A DNA stretch of 52,728 nucleotides, from assembly GCA_015485335.1 (NCBI GenBank), contig WFTT01000036.1, positions 1 through 52,728 of the forward strand, read 5' to 3'. The DNA is from Robiginitomaculum sp. Its GTDB lineage: Bacteria > Pseudomonadota > Alphaproteobacteria > Caulobacterales > Maricaulaceae. Every line of letters begins with the position of its first letter. Positions within the stretch are counted from its first letter, which is position 1. A program made the translations under genes and the position numbers. This document shows, in pieces, positions 16,000 to 23,560 of this stretch. The notes below the pieces were generated by a model. The model was not told the origin of the DNA, did not search any database, and worked only from the letters and a program-made list of their open reading frames with translations.

Positions 16000-17377
16000 C
16001 ACTTTTATCTTTATCTGTATAGAGACCAAAGGGGTCGAGACGCTTCATCGACGTGCCGGCCTTGTCGGCGCTGGTGGTCAGGCCAAAGGTGTGCAGGCGC
16101 ACCCCTTCATTGGCCTCGCCCTCGGCCAGGGTAAGGGGGGTAAAGGCCCGGCGGATGCGCGGCTGGTCATCTTCCAGCATGACCAGAGGATCGGTAAAGG
16201 GGGCCAGACGTTCCATAAAATCCAGAAAGCCCAAAGCCGGGGAACCTTTGAAAAAGGCGGCATTGGGCACATCCATCCATAAACGATCCGCATAAACATT
16301 CAGCCGATAGGGGGTATCGCCCAGCCCGTCTTTATTGCCGTCAAAGCCCTGATAATCATCCCAGTAATTGCCCTGCCAGACATTGTGATTGGCCCCGGCA
16401 AAGGTGCTGACACTGACGTGGCGGATATTGTTCATGAACCGATTGTCCTTGAACAGATTGCCGTGCCAGTCGTTCAGAAAACTGACCCCCACATCATTAA
16501 AGGCAATGGTGTTACGGTAGATCCGGTTGGTGGTATCGGGCTGGAACGGCGAAACATCCAGATAAAGGCCGGTGCCGTTATAGAGGATTTCATTGTCCAC
16601 AATGTCCAGATTGCTGGCCTCTTTGAAGCCAATGCCGATCCCGGCGGCCCCCTGGGCCTGGACAATGCGGTTTTTACGCACCACCACACTGTCGCTATAC
16701 ATCAGGAATATACCGGTAGAGTTTTTGGCAAAGGTATTGCCCTCGACCAGATTATAGCGCGAATACATGAAGTGCAGACCATAGCGGCCATTGCTGACCC
16801 GGTTATTGGCAATAATATTGTCGGCGGAATACCAGACCACAAAGTCGCGCGAATTGGTGATGGTGTTATCTTCGATCCGGTTGTTTTTGGAATACCACAG
16901 CCGGATGGCATCGCCGCGCACCCCCAGCCCGATGTCCGATTGCGAGGAAATCCGGTTACGCCGCAGCACGTTATTGTTGGACTGTTGCAGGCTGATCCCA
17001 AACAGGCATTCCTCGATCACATTGTCTTTGATGACATTGGAATTGCCATAAACCGCCACCCCGGCGTCGATGTCATTATGCTGGTCGCCCGAATTGACCA
17101 GACGCAGGTTTTGCACGCTCACCCCATTGCCGCGAATGGTGATCACCGCTCCCTCACCGCCGTTATCAATGGTCACCTTGCCCTGGCCATCCAGAGTAAT
17201 GGGTTTGGTAATCACCACCGGCCCGGCATAGGTGCCTGCCAGCGGCTGGACAATATCGCCGGGGCTGGCCGCATCGATCAATGGTTGTAGGGGCGGCAGG
17301 GGCACGGCCCCCATGGCCGAACCCGCCACCAGCAATGCGAGCGCGGTGATCACGGGAAGGAGAAACACACGCCCCAT
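15992..17377 (-). CDS. nosD: NosD, periplasmic copper-site assembly protein
   Basis: This protein of about 461 residues has a Sec signal peptide (LPVITALALLVAGSAMGA), a long right-handed parallel beta-helix (pectate-lyase-like repeats such as NVIKDNVIEECLFGI, NNRIEDNTITNS and NLVEGNTFAKNS) and the conserved end YWDDYQGFDGNKDGLGDTPY. NosD receives copper from NosL and works with NosFY to mature CuZ in NosZ. A GTG directly precedes the ATG at 17377, and AAAGGGA lies 7-10 bases upstream, so the start may be either. The nosB stop is 6 bases upstream. All expected family features are present. Confidence 0.94.
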   Translation of the reverse strand: MGRVFLLPVITALALLVAGSAMGAVPLPPLQPLIDAASPGDIVQPLAGTYAGPVVITKPITLDGQGKVTIDNGGEGAVITIRGNGVSVQNLRLVNSGDQHNDIDAGVAVYGNSNVIKDNVIEECLFGISLQQSNNNVLRRNRISSQSDIGLGVRGDAIRLWYSKNNRIEDNTITNSRDFVVWYSADNIIANNRVSNGRYGLHFMYSRYNLVEGNTFAKNSTGIFLMYSDSVVVRKNRIVQAQGAAGIGIGFKEASNLDIVDNEILYNGTGLYLDVSPFQPDTTNRIYRNTIAFNDVGVSFLNDWHGNLFKDNRFMNNIRHVSVSTFAGANHNVWQGNYWDDYQGFDGNKDGLGDTPYRLNVYADRLWMDVPNAAFFKGSPALGFLDFMERLAPFTDPLVMLEDDQPRIRRAFTPLTLAEGEANEGVRLHTFGLTTSADKAGTSMKRLDPFGLYTDKDKSDD

Positions 17378-17383
17378 CACCGT

Positions 17384-18682
17384 CTATCCCTTTGGTTCGT
17401 CCATTAGCTGTTTGCGCCGCAATAATAGCGCCAGACCGGTCATGGCAGACATCACCATCATCACCCCAAAGCCAATGGAGGGATAGGAGTGGGTGGTAAA
17501 TTGCGCCACTTTGCCCTCGCCGATCACCGTGGGCATGAAGGCCTTTAAGGTAAATGCCCCCATATCGTTCAGGCTGTGACCATACCACCAGAGCCATCCG
17601 GCATATTCCACCAGAAAGAAAAACGGCAGCATCAGCGGACCAATGGCCAGCAGATAATAAAACACAGAGCCGGTTTTGCGGGTCAGCAGCACCAGCGCGA
17701 TCATCACCAGCAAAATCCCCCAAAAGGCAATGGTGCCCACCGTGGACATGATCTTGACCAGCGGTTCGATCTCCTTGGGATTATTGAACCAGCGGCCCAG
17801 CCCTTTTTTGTAATTCCAGAACAGCACCTGTTTGCCGCTGCCGGTCCATTGTTCCCGGGCGCCCGGCGGACGACGATCCTGATCGGCATCAAAAGAGGCA
17901 TGCAGGATCGAGATATACAGATCCTTGCCCTTCAAATTACCGTTACCGGCCTCGGCCAAAATATCTTTTAGCAATTTGCCCGCATTGCCGGTATCGCCAG
18001 AGCCTGAATGCAGCCGTTCCAGCGTGGCCATCAGGCCGCCCTGGCCAGAGCGATCCAGACTATCCTTCAAATCATCGCGGCTCTGCATCGAGCTTTCACC
18101 GCTTTCCTCCAGCGATTTTTTAAGGCGCGCAATGATGGGGCTGATGTCTTCGCCGGTTTCCTCTTCACCCTGTCCCAGGGCCGTTACCATGGCAGACAGA
18201 TATTGATCGCTTTGGTATTTCACCCCGCCCGGCGCGTAATAGGCCATGGCCATCCAGATGGCGATGGCCCCAAAACCGACCGACAGGATAATCATACGGC
18301 GGCGTTCATCCTTAAAGGCAAACCCCACCAGCATCACCGCCATCATGCCCAGCAAAAACGGGGCAAAGAATTTTTCCAGCACCCCGCCAGAGGCAATGGG
18401 ATACATGCCGACAAAATGGTTGATGGCATCCATTTCGTGCACACAGTTCAGGGCGCTGGTTTGTTCGATCTCGGCCTTTTGATGCAGGGTACAGCCGTTA
18501 AAAACACCGTTTAGGTGAAAATTGATCCGCACCCCGTCGGGAAAGGCCTCTTTGGGATATTGGGGGGCCGACAAAGACACCCACCAGGCGGGCAAATAAT
18601 ACACCACCACCAACAGTACAGCCGCCCCAAAGGCCAGGATTTTCACCAGCCTGTCACGCTTTTCCTGCACAGAAATATCCAT
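17384..18682 (-). CDS. nosB: NosB-like membrane protein of clade II nos clusters
   Basis: This 432-residue integral membrane protein has an N-terminal helix (ILAFGAAVLLVVVYYLPAWW), a periplasmic segment with two cysteines, two further helices, and a large soluble loop (about residues 165-270) rich in Glu, Ser, Gly and Lys with ISPIIARLKKSLEESGESS. Four or so C-terminal helices follow. It matches the position and topology of NosB, the membrane protein of unknown function characteristic of clade II nos operons, lying between nosZ/cytochromes and nosD. GGGGAAA lies 8 bases before ATG 18682. A role in electron transfer or in assembly is possible. The gene name rests on context and general likeness. 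Confidence 0.75.
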   Translation of the reverse strand: MDISVQEKRDRLVKILAFGAAVLLVVVYYLPAWWVSLSAPQYPKEAFPDGVRINFHLNGVFNGCTLHQKAEIEQTSALNCVHEMDAINHFVGMYPIASGGVLEKFFAPFLLGMMAVMLVGFAFKDERRRMIILSVGFGAIAIWMAMAYYAPGGVKYQSDQYLSAMVTALGQGEEETGEDISPIIARLKKSLEESGESSMQSRDDLKDSLDRSGQGGLMATLERLHSGSGDTGNAGKLLKDILAEAGNGNLKGKDLYISILHASFDADQDRRPPGAREQWTGSGKQVLFWNYKKGLGRWFNNPKEIEPLVKIMSTVGTIAFWGILLVMIALVLLTRKTGSVFYYLLAIGPLMLPFFFLVEYAGWLWWYGHSLNDMGAFTLKAFMPTVIGEGKVAQFTTHSYPSIGFGVMMVMSAMTGLALLLRRKQLMDEPKG

Positions 18683-18701
18683 CGTCTTTCCCCATTAGAG
18701 C

Positions 18702-18728
18702 CACGCCCGGCCAAGATGGCCGGTCGTG
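18702..18728. promoter_or_regulatory. Intercistronic hairpin between the cytochrome c gene and nosB
   Basis: CACG-C-CCGGCC (18702-18712) pairs with GGCCGG-T-CGTG (18718-18728) around loop AAGAT, giving a 10-bp stem with one mismatch. On the minus strand it follows the cytochrome stop and is not followed by a U-tract, so mRNA processing or stability is likelier than full termination. The plus strand does have TTTTT after it. Confidence 0.5.
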
Positions 18729-18748
18729 TTTTTCGGTTTTAATAACCC

Positions 18749-19525
18749 TTAGTCGAAGTCCGGATTGTACCAGTCCGCACTGGGGGCCAGATCTTCGGCC
18801 GGTGGTTTCAGGCGGGAGACATAATCCACCACCGCCTTCATATCGGTGTCCGAGAACCCGGCAATCTGCTTGACCATATCCGGGTTGGCATTGCGCCGTT
18901 TTTTATCGCGAATCCATTCAAACTGACGCAGCAGATATTTGTAATGCTGGCCCTGGATACGCGGATAATATTTGGCATTATCGCCCTGGCCATTATCCCC
19001 ATGACAGCGCACGCAATTTTCCTTGTAGAGCTTGGCCCCCAGTTCCAGATTATCACCGGGACCGACGCCGGGCTCCGGATTCATGGGGATGCTCTGGATA
19101 TAGCGTGCTACCGCCGCAATGGCATAGGGGCCACCACCCACTTCGGGGGCTGCGTTTTCTATCTCTTTTGGCAGGGCAAAAGGATACATGGTCGGGTTAT
19201 CCCGGTTCAGCGCCCGGATATCCGATAATTGCTTGATGATCACATCTTCATGCTGGCCAGCCAGTTGCGGGAAGGTACCGTCCTTGGTGCCCCAGCCTTC
19301 GGGCAGATGGCAGGCCGAACACACCTCGAACACCGCCACGCCATCGGCGCGCACTTTTTCCAGCTCGGCCTTGGACATGGATTTGAACTGTTTGGTGAAG
19401 ACCAGCGCCTCATCCTGTTCCCCGCCGCCCTGATTCCACCCGGCCGGCTTGTCGGTAAAGGCGGCCAGACCAATGCTGAGGGCGATCACGCCCAGGGCCG
19501 TCATGCTTGCTTTGGAAAATTTCAT
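18749..19525 (-). CDS. Dihaem cytochrome c of the nos cluster (NosC-like, second)
   Basis: The protein has 258 residues with a Sec signal peptide (ALGVIALSIGLAAF) and two c-type haem motifs, CSACH near residue 69 and CVRCH in the second half. The spacing and the FSDTDMKAVVDYVSRL ending suggest two cytochrome-c4-like domains. It probably shuttles electrons in the periplasm from NosGH to NosZ. Start ATG 19525 is chosen because GGAG lies six bases upstream; Mets at 19528 and 19567 are alternatives. A perfect Fnr-type box lies 54 bases upstream, so this gene may head its own anaerobic transcription unit with nosBDGHFLY. Confidence 0.88.
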   Translation of the reverse strand: MKFSKASMTALGVIALSIGLAAFTDKPAGWNQGGGEQDEALVFTKQFKSMSKAELEKVRADGVAVFEVCSACHLPEGWGTKDGTFPQLAGQHEDVIIKQLSDIRALNRDNPTMYPFALPKEIENAAPEVGGGPYAIAAVARYIQSIPMNPEPGVGPGDNLELGAKLYKENCVRCHGDNGQGDNAKYYPRIQGQHYKYLLRQFEWIRDKKRRNANPDMVKQIAGFSDTDMKAVVDYVSRLKPPAEDLAPSADWYNPDFD

Positions 19526-19550
19526 CATGCTCTCCAACTTTAATATACTC

Positions 19551-19592
19551 ATGCTAGCCGATTTCACGGCGTCATTTATTGATTGGGATCAA
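19551..19592 (-). promoter_or_regulatory. Fnr-type box and -10 forming an internal nos promoter
   Basis: TTGAT-TGGG-ATCAA at 19579-19592 is a perfect Fnr consensus dyad. It covers the last codons of the first nos cytochrome gene. With the dyad centre at 19585.5, an activator at -41.5 puts transcription start near 19544. TAGCAT at 19556-19551 (4/6 to TATAAT) is then correctly placed as -10. The ATG at 19525 and its GGAG follow. Confidence 0.65.
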
Positions 19593-20280
19593 TTTGCGAC
19601 AAATAATCTGACAGGGCGCCGATCTCTTCATCGCTCAGTCGTTTCACAAACGGCAACATCATGCGCGAACGCCCATTGGTGCGCACCCCGTCGCGGATAT
19701 CGGTCATTTGCACCTGCAGATAGGCCGATTTCTGGCCGGCCAGGCGCGGATACCCTTTCAGCGGTTTATTGCCGTTCACCCCATGACAGGTCCGGCATTT
19801 GCCTTTTTTATAGGCCGCCTCGCCCGCCGCAATACGGTCTGCACTTAAGGCCGGGTCATGGACTTGCGGACCGGCGGGATCCAGTTTGGACAGCCAGTCA
19901 GCCAATATCTTGATCTCGTCATCGCTAATCCGCATCTCCCCATCAGAGGTGACCAGCGAGCCACGCATGCTTTCGGCGCGCGGATGTCCGGTAACCGGAT
20001 CATTGCTGCCCTGGCGTTTTTTATCCAGAATGTCCTTGACCTGGGTGCGGATATAAGCGGCATCCAGACCAGCAATATCGGGATATTCCTGAATCGCCCG
20101 CGCCCCGTTTCTGCCATGACAGGCCATGCAGGTTTTGCGCAAATAAAGGCGTTTGGCCGAAGGTGGCTTGGGGGCGGCGGCGGTTGCTTCCTGTGCCACG
20201 GCACCGCCAATTACCGGGGAAAACGCCAAAAGCGCCGGTATGGCCAGCGCCGCCATAACCATTGGTTTTAAAGTCCGCAT
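19576..20280 (-). CDS. Dihaem cytochrome c4-like protein of the nos cluster (NosC-like, first)
   Basis: The protein has 234 residues. A signal peptide (MVMAALAIPALLAFSPVIGG) precedes two haem motifs, CMACHGRNG and CRTCHGVNG. Each sits in a cytochrome-c4 type domain with a downstream P.(L/I)AG segment (EYPDIAGL, GYPRLAGQ) and a candidate distal Met in SRMMLPF. It is the gene directly after nosZ and probably the closest electron donor to NosZ's CuA. ATG 20280 has GAGGA upstream; the frame extends to 20478 only through sequence antisense to a hairpin and the nosZ end. Its 3' end contains the Fnr-type box that serves the next gene. Confidence 0.88.
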   Translation of the reverse strand: MRTLKPMVMAALAIPALLAFSPVIGGAVAQEATAAAPKPPSAKRLYLRKTCMACHGRNGARAIQEYPDIAGLDAAYIRTQVKDILDKKRQGSNDPVTGHPRAESMRGSLVTSDGEMRISDDEIKILADWLSKLDPAGPQVHDPALSADRIAAGEAAYKKGKCRTCHGVNGNKPLKGYPRLAGQKSAYLQVQMTDIRDGVRTNGRSRMMLPFVKRLSDEEIGALSDYLSQIDPNQ

Positions 20281-20312
20281 CGTCTTGATCCTCAGTTGTT
20301 GTTTGGGAATAG

Positions 20313-20338
20313 GAAGGGCAGACCACGGCCTGCCCTTC
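20313..20338. promoter_or_regulatory. Intercistronic hairpin downstream of nosZ
   Basis: GAAGGGCAG (20313-20321) and CTGCCCTTC (20330-20338) form a perfect 9-bp stem with an 8-base loop. It lies between the nosZ stop and the first cytochrome gene. There is only a weak T-rich tail (TTCC) on the minus strand, so it may act as a leaky terminator or a 3' stabiliser that raises nosZ mRNA over the rest of the operon. Confidence 0.55.
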
Positions 20339-20351
20339 ACCAGATTCCGGA

Positions 20352-22655
20352 CTAGTCTTTGGTTTCGACCAGTTTGGCCCCATGCTCTTCCAGATAGGTT
20401 TTGGCACGCAGACCAATGTCGGCGGTTTTCACCTGATACTGGAACCATTGCTGGGCCCAAAGGGTGGCGTTCTGCCAATCCTTGGCGACGGCATAGTCTT
20501 CGGACTTTTTCTTCGCATCGGCGGCAAAGTTCAGTTGGTCCGTGGCATCTTCCACCAGGGAAACCACCGGCGCAAAATCCTTGAAGTTCCGCGCGGTAAT
20601 ATACCCAACCACACTGTCGATAACCTCCTGGGTCTGGACATTGGTGGCCACCTGTTTGGAATAATCCGCCTCGGTATAGACCGTGCCCTGACTGGTTTTA
20701 CCGCTAGAGGCTTTCATACCTTTTGGCCGGACCAGCAGATAGCCTTGCATTTCCAAGTGCAGGGCCGAGCAGAACTCGGTGCAGTAATAGGGGAATACCC
20801 CGGCCTTGTCGGCGACAAAGGTTGCCGAAACCGTTTTGCCCGGCTCGACCGACAGGTTCACATTGGTGCCGTTAATGGCAAAGCCGTGGGTTTCATCCTG
20901 GGCGCGTTCCACATTGGTAAAGTGTACCGAAACCGTATCGCCTTGTTCCACCTCGATGATTTCCGGCGTGATGTGAGAACGGATCAGCGTGCCATAAACA
21001 TGGGTCACGCCATCTTTTTTCACAATTTTCTCACGGCCCGGACGGGTGCGATATTCTGATTTTTCATCCGTGCGACTGTTCCAGCCGGTGGAGTAACGAA
21101 TCTTGGGTTTCAGCTTGTCTGCCGCAATGGCCACCGCATAGTGCGGCTCGCCCAGTGGCACCGGCATATCGTAAAGCAATTCCATTTTATCGCCGGAAAT
21201 GTCGATCAACTGGTGATTTTGCGGATGCAATGGCCCCACCGGGTTAAAGCGGTCAATGGCCAGTTTGTTCAGCGCCACCAGATACTTGCCCTTTGGTTTG
21301 ACGCTGTCGCCTTCCATGGTCATCAAGTGGCCGACATTATAGTGAATGTGCAGGGTATCGAGCACCTTGCCTTTGCAATAATCCCATTTGGTCACCATGG
21401 AATCCACATAGATGGAGGTATAGACCGTACACGGTTTGGAATCATACTGGGTGTGTAATGGCCCCAGACCCACTTCGACCTGGGTGTGCAGGGATTTTTT
21501 CAAATCCAGTATTGGCACCCCGTACGGGTCTTTGCCGGCAAAGTCTTTCTTGTCGATCAGGGCCTTGATTTTCTTGAAATCGTAAACGCTGGCATGGGTG
21601 TCCAGCTTGCCTGAAACAATCAGATAACGCCCATCGGGGCTGACATCGATGCCGTGCGGGCTCTTGGCCTCGGGCAACATGAAAAGCACACCCTCCTTGA
21701 TGGCCGTTTTCATCATCAGGACCTGCATCCCGTTGACTTCCTTGCCCTTGCCAGCGGCGATCAGCTCAGCCGCTTTTTTCCAGTTGATAATGTGCAAAAA
21801 GTCTGTGTCTTTTTGCGAACACCCGGCCTCAAACGGTGGTCGCCCGCTTTCAATACCGCCGATATAGCGCTCGGTGCAGAACGAGTTGGTAAACGACCAG
21901 CCTTCACTGATCCCTTTACCAAAATCCGACAGATCCTGACTGTATGGTGGCAGCTCGACAGTGAAAGAGTTTTGCGGCTCAATACGACCGATTTCGCGGT
22001 TGAATTTCCAATAGGTGACTGCGCCACGATATTTTTGATTGAATTTGGACAACGGCACATATTTCTTGGAAAAAGGTGCCGGATATTGCGAAGCCTCAAT
22101 CACGTATTCCGTATTGGTGGAAACAAATGCTCCCCCATGTTCGGACTTCATGATCGGGTTGACGACAATCTGTTTGGTTTCGAAATCCTTCAGGTCAACA
22201 ACCGCCAGACGGGGGTTGTTCTTGTCATTGATAAACAGGTATTGGCCATCATATTCGCCATTGGTTTCCGAAATGGCCGGGTGGTGCGTATCACCAAACT
22301 TGATGTCCTTGCCATCAATGCGCCCTTGGGCCAGCACGGCCTTGGATTCATCATCAAAGCCATAACCCTGCCAGGGTTCGGGGGTGAACACACCAATATA
22401 TTTCAGGATCCGCATGGATGGGATGCCATAAACGATCAGTTGGCCGCTTTGGCCGCCGGAACTGAACGCCAGAAATTCATCGCGCCCGCCCGTAGGCACA
22501 TAGGTTTTGGCCGCCGCCAGAACGTCCTTGTCGGTCAGACCCCGGGCCTTCATGACGTCTTGTAGTGTATCATCGCCAAAGGCGGCACTGGATGCCGCCA
22601 TAGACAGGCCGACAACCGCCGAGCCCATGAGTAAATGCTTGGTAAAGTGTTGCAT
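20352..22655 (-). CDS. nosZ: NosZ, nitrous oxide reductase, clade II (Sec-exported), with C-terminal extension
   Basis: The protein has 767 residues and reduces N2O to N2 in the periplasm. The signal peptide (HLLMGSAVVGLSMAASSAAFG) is Sec-type with no twin-arginine motif, a hallmark of clade II. CuZ His-bearing segments are present: DTHHPAISETNGEYDG, EHGGAF, SPHGIDVSPDGRY, GPLHTQYD, HYNVGH and GEPHYAVA. The CuA motif is YYCTEFCSALHLEMQGY with Cys625, Cys629, His633 and Met636. About 120 helix-rich residues follow (about 647-767) without any CxxCH. ATG 22655 is preferred to ATG 22661 because GGAGG is 8 bases upstream of it but almost touches the other. Maturation genes follow in order. A Crp/Fnr-family box lies 145 bases upstream. 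Confidence 0.97.
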   Translation of the reverse strand: MQHFTKHLLMGSAVVGLSMAASSAAFGDDTLQDVMKARGLTDKDVLAAAKTYVPTGGRDEFLAFSSGGQSGQLIVYGIPSMRILKYIGVFTPEPWQGYGFDDESKAVLAQGRIDGKDIKFGDTHHPAISETNGEYDGQYLFINDKNNPRLAVVDLKDFETKQIVVNPIMKSEHGGAFVSTNTEYVIEASQYPAPFSKKYVPLSKFNQKYRGAVTYWKFNREIGRIEPQNSFTVELPPYSQDLSDFGKGISEGWSFTNSFCTERYIGGIESGRPPFEAGCSQKDTDFLHIINWKKAAELIAAGKGKEVNGMQVLMMKTAIKEGVLFMLPEAKSPHGIDVSPDGRYLIVSGKLDTHASVYDFKKIKALIDKKDFAGKDPYGVPILDLKKSLHTQVEVGLGPLHTQYDSKPCTVYTSIYVDSMVTKWDYCKGKVLDTLHIHYNVGHLMTMEGDSVKPKGKYLVALNKLAIDRFNPVGPLHPQNHQLIDISGDKMELLYDMPVPLGEPHYAVAIAADKLKPKIRYSTGWNSRTDEKSEYRTRPGREKIVKKDGVTHVYGTLIRSHITPEIIEVEQGDTVSVHFTNVERAQDETHGFAINGTNVNLSVEPGKTVSATFVADKAGVFPYYCTEFCSALHLEMQGYLLVRPKGMKASSGKTSQGTVYTEADYSKQVATNVQTQEVIDSVVGYITARNFKDFAPVVSLVEDATDQLNFAADAKKKSEDYAVAKDWQNATLWAQQWFQYQVKTADIGLRAKTYLEEHGAKLVETKD

Positions 22656-22749
22656 AGTCATCCCCTCCAGAAGGTGTGCCACAGCGACTTCCAGTGCCCT
22701 GTGCCGTAGAAACTTCTGATAGGTATCACCAGGCTTGGGGCGCTGATAA

Positions 22750-22779
22750 TGCGACAAAACTACTCTGCGACAAAACTAC
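22750..22779 (-). repeat. Tandem 14-bp direct repeat in the nosZ promoter region
   Basis: TGCGACAAAACTAC occurs at 22750-22763 and again at 22766-22779 (16-base period). On the minus strand each copy reads GTAGTTTTGTCGCA; the upstream copy contains TAGTTT at about the -10 position expected from the DNR-type box. It could be a duplicated promoter element or a regulator site. Confidence 0.5.
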
Positions 22780-22799
22780 CCAACCGAAGGTTTCATTCC

Positions 22800-22813
22800 T
22801 TGACCTTGGTCAA
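22800..22813. promoter_or_regulatory. Crp/Fnr-family box of DNR/NNR type between nosZ and sco
   Basis: TTGAC-CTTG-GTCAA is a perfect inverted repeat of the kind bound by nitric-oxide-responsive DNR/NnrR regulators (and tolerated by Fnr). Flanking CC/GG extends the dyad (22798-22815). Placed at -41.5 it fits a sco start near 22848 with TATGCG/GATATG as -10, and on the other strand a nosZ start near 22765. Confidence 0.7.
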
Positions 22814-22873
22814 GGCGCCCTTTTCATTAGGACGATATGCGATCAATACTTCATTTCAACAAGGGCTAGCAGG

Positions 22874-23560
22874 ATGATGTACTTCAGTCATAAATTATCT
22901 TTACGTACAATACGTACAATCGGTGTTGGGGTGGTTCTGACCCTGGTGCTGGCCGGGTGTACCCAACAGGGAGCCCCGCACGCCCAGGGCGTCGCCGACA
23001 GCCCCCCCGCCATGGCACAAAATACCCGTGGCGAAACACAAAACACCCCCATTGGCGGACGTTTCATTCTGCGCTCTCATACCGGAAAAGTGGTCACCGA
23101 TCAGGATTTTCAAGGACAGTTTCTGCTGATCAATTTTGGCTATACTACCTGCCCGGATGTCTGCCCCACCACACTGGTCAAGCTGGCCGAAGTGGACCAT
23201 CTTTTGGGTGATTTGGCAGACCAGGTACAGGTATTATTCATCAGTGTTGATCCGGATCGCGATACCCCACAGGTTCTCGAGGACTATGTCACCAGCTTTG
23301 ATCCTGCCTTTATCGGCCTGAGCGGCACCAGGGCGGCGATTGATTCGGTGACCGGCAAATACCACGTCAAATACGCCTTTGTCGGCCGCGATAACGACAC
23401 CGACACAGACTATACGGTCGACCATACCTCCTCGGTCTTTTTCATGGGGCCGCACGGCGAATATATTGGCCGGTTCAGCTATTCCACCCCCGCCGAAACC
23501 ATTGCCAAAAAGGTCAGTGAAACCATCAAGGCGACCCCGCCACCGGCCAAAGCCCCTTAG
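22874..23560 (+). CDS. SCO1/SenC-type copper chaperone lipoprotein
   Basis: The protein has 228 residues. A lipoprotein signal peptide (VVLTLVLAGC) is followed by a thioredoxin-fold domain with the copper site CPDVC in FGYTTCPDVCPTTLVKL and the third ligand His in VDHTSSVFFMGP. SCO proteins deliver copper to or reduce CuA centres. Adjacent and divergent to nosZ, this one probably serves the NosZ CuA site. ATG 22874 (or 22877) is preceded by AAGGG; the frame extends upstream to 22676 only through the promoter. Its stop overlaps the convergent ubiV stop by 4 bases, leaving no room for a terminator. Confidence 0.9.
   Translation: MMYFSHKLSLRTIRTIGVGVVLTLVLAGCTQQGAPHAQGVADSPPAMAQNTRGETQNTPIGGRFILRSHTGKVVTDQDFQGQFLLINFGYTTCPDVCPTTLVKLAEVDHLLGDLADQVQVLFISVDPDRDTPQVLEDYVTSFDPAFIGLSGTRAAIDSVTGKYHVKYAFVGRDNDTDTDYTVDHTSSVFFMGPHGEYIGRFSYSTPAETIAKKVSETIKATPPPAKAP

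Noticed and set aside
16385-17290. 301-codon open frame antisense to nosD
   Set aside because: Repetitive beta-helix codons in nosD give long antisense frames; no start signal or family match.
9066-23560. nosR or nosX within the cluster
   Set aside because: Every gene in the run was accounted for; none has the NosR FMN-binding plus membrane layout or the NosX ApbE-type domain.
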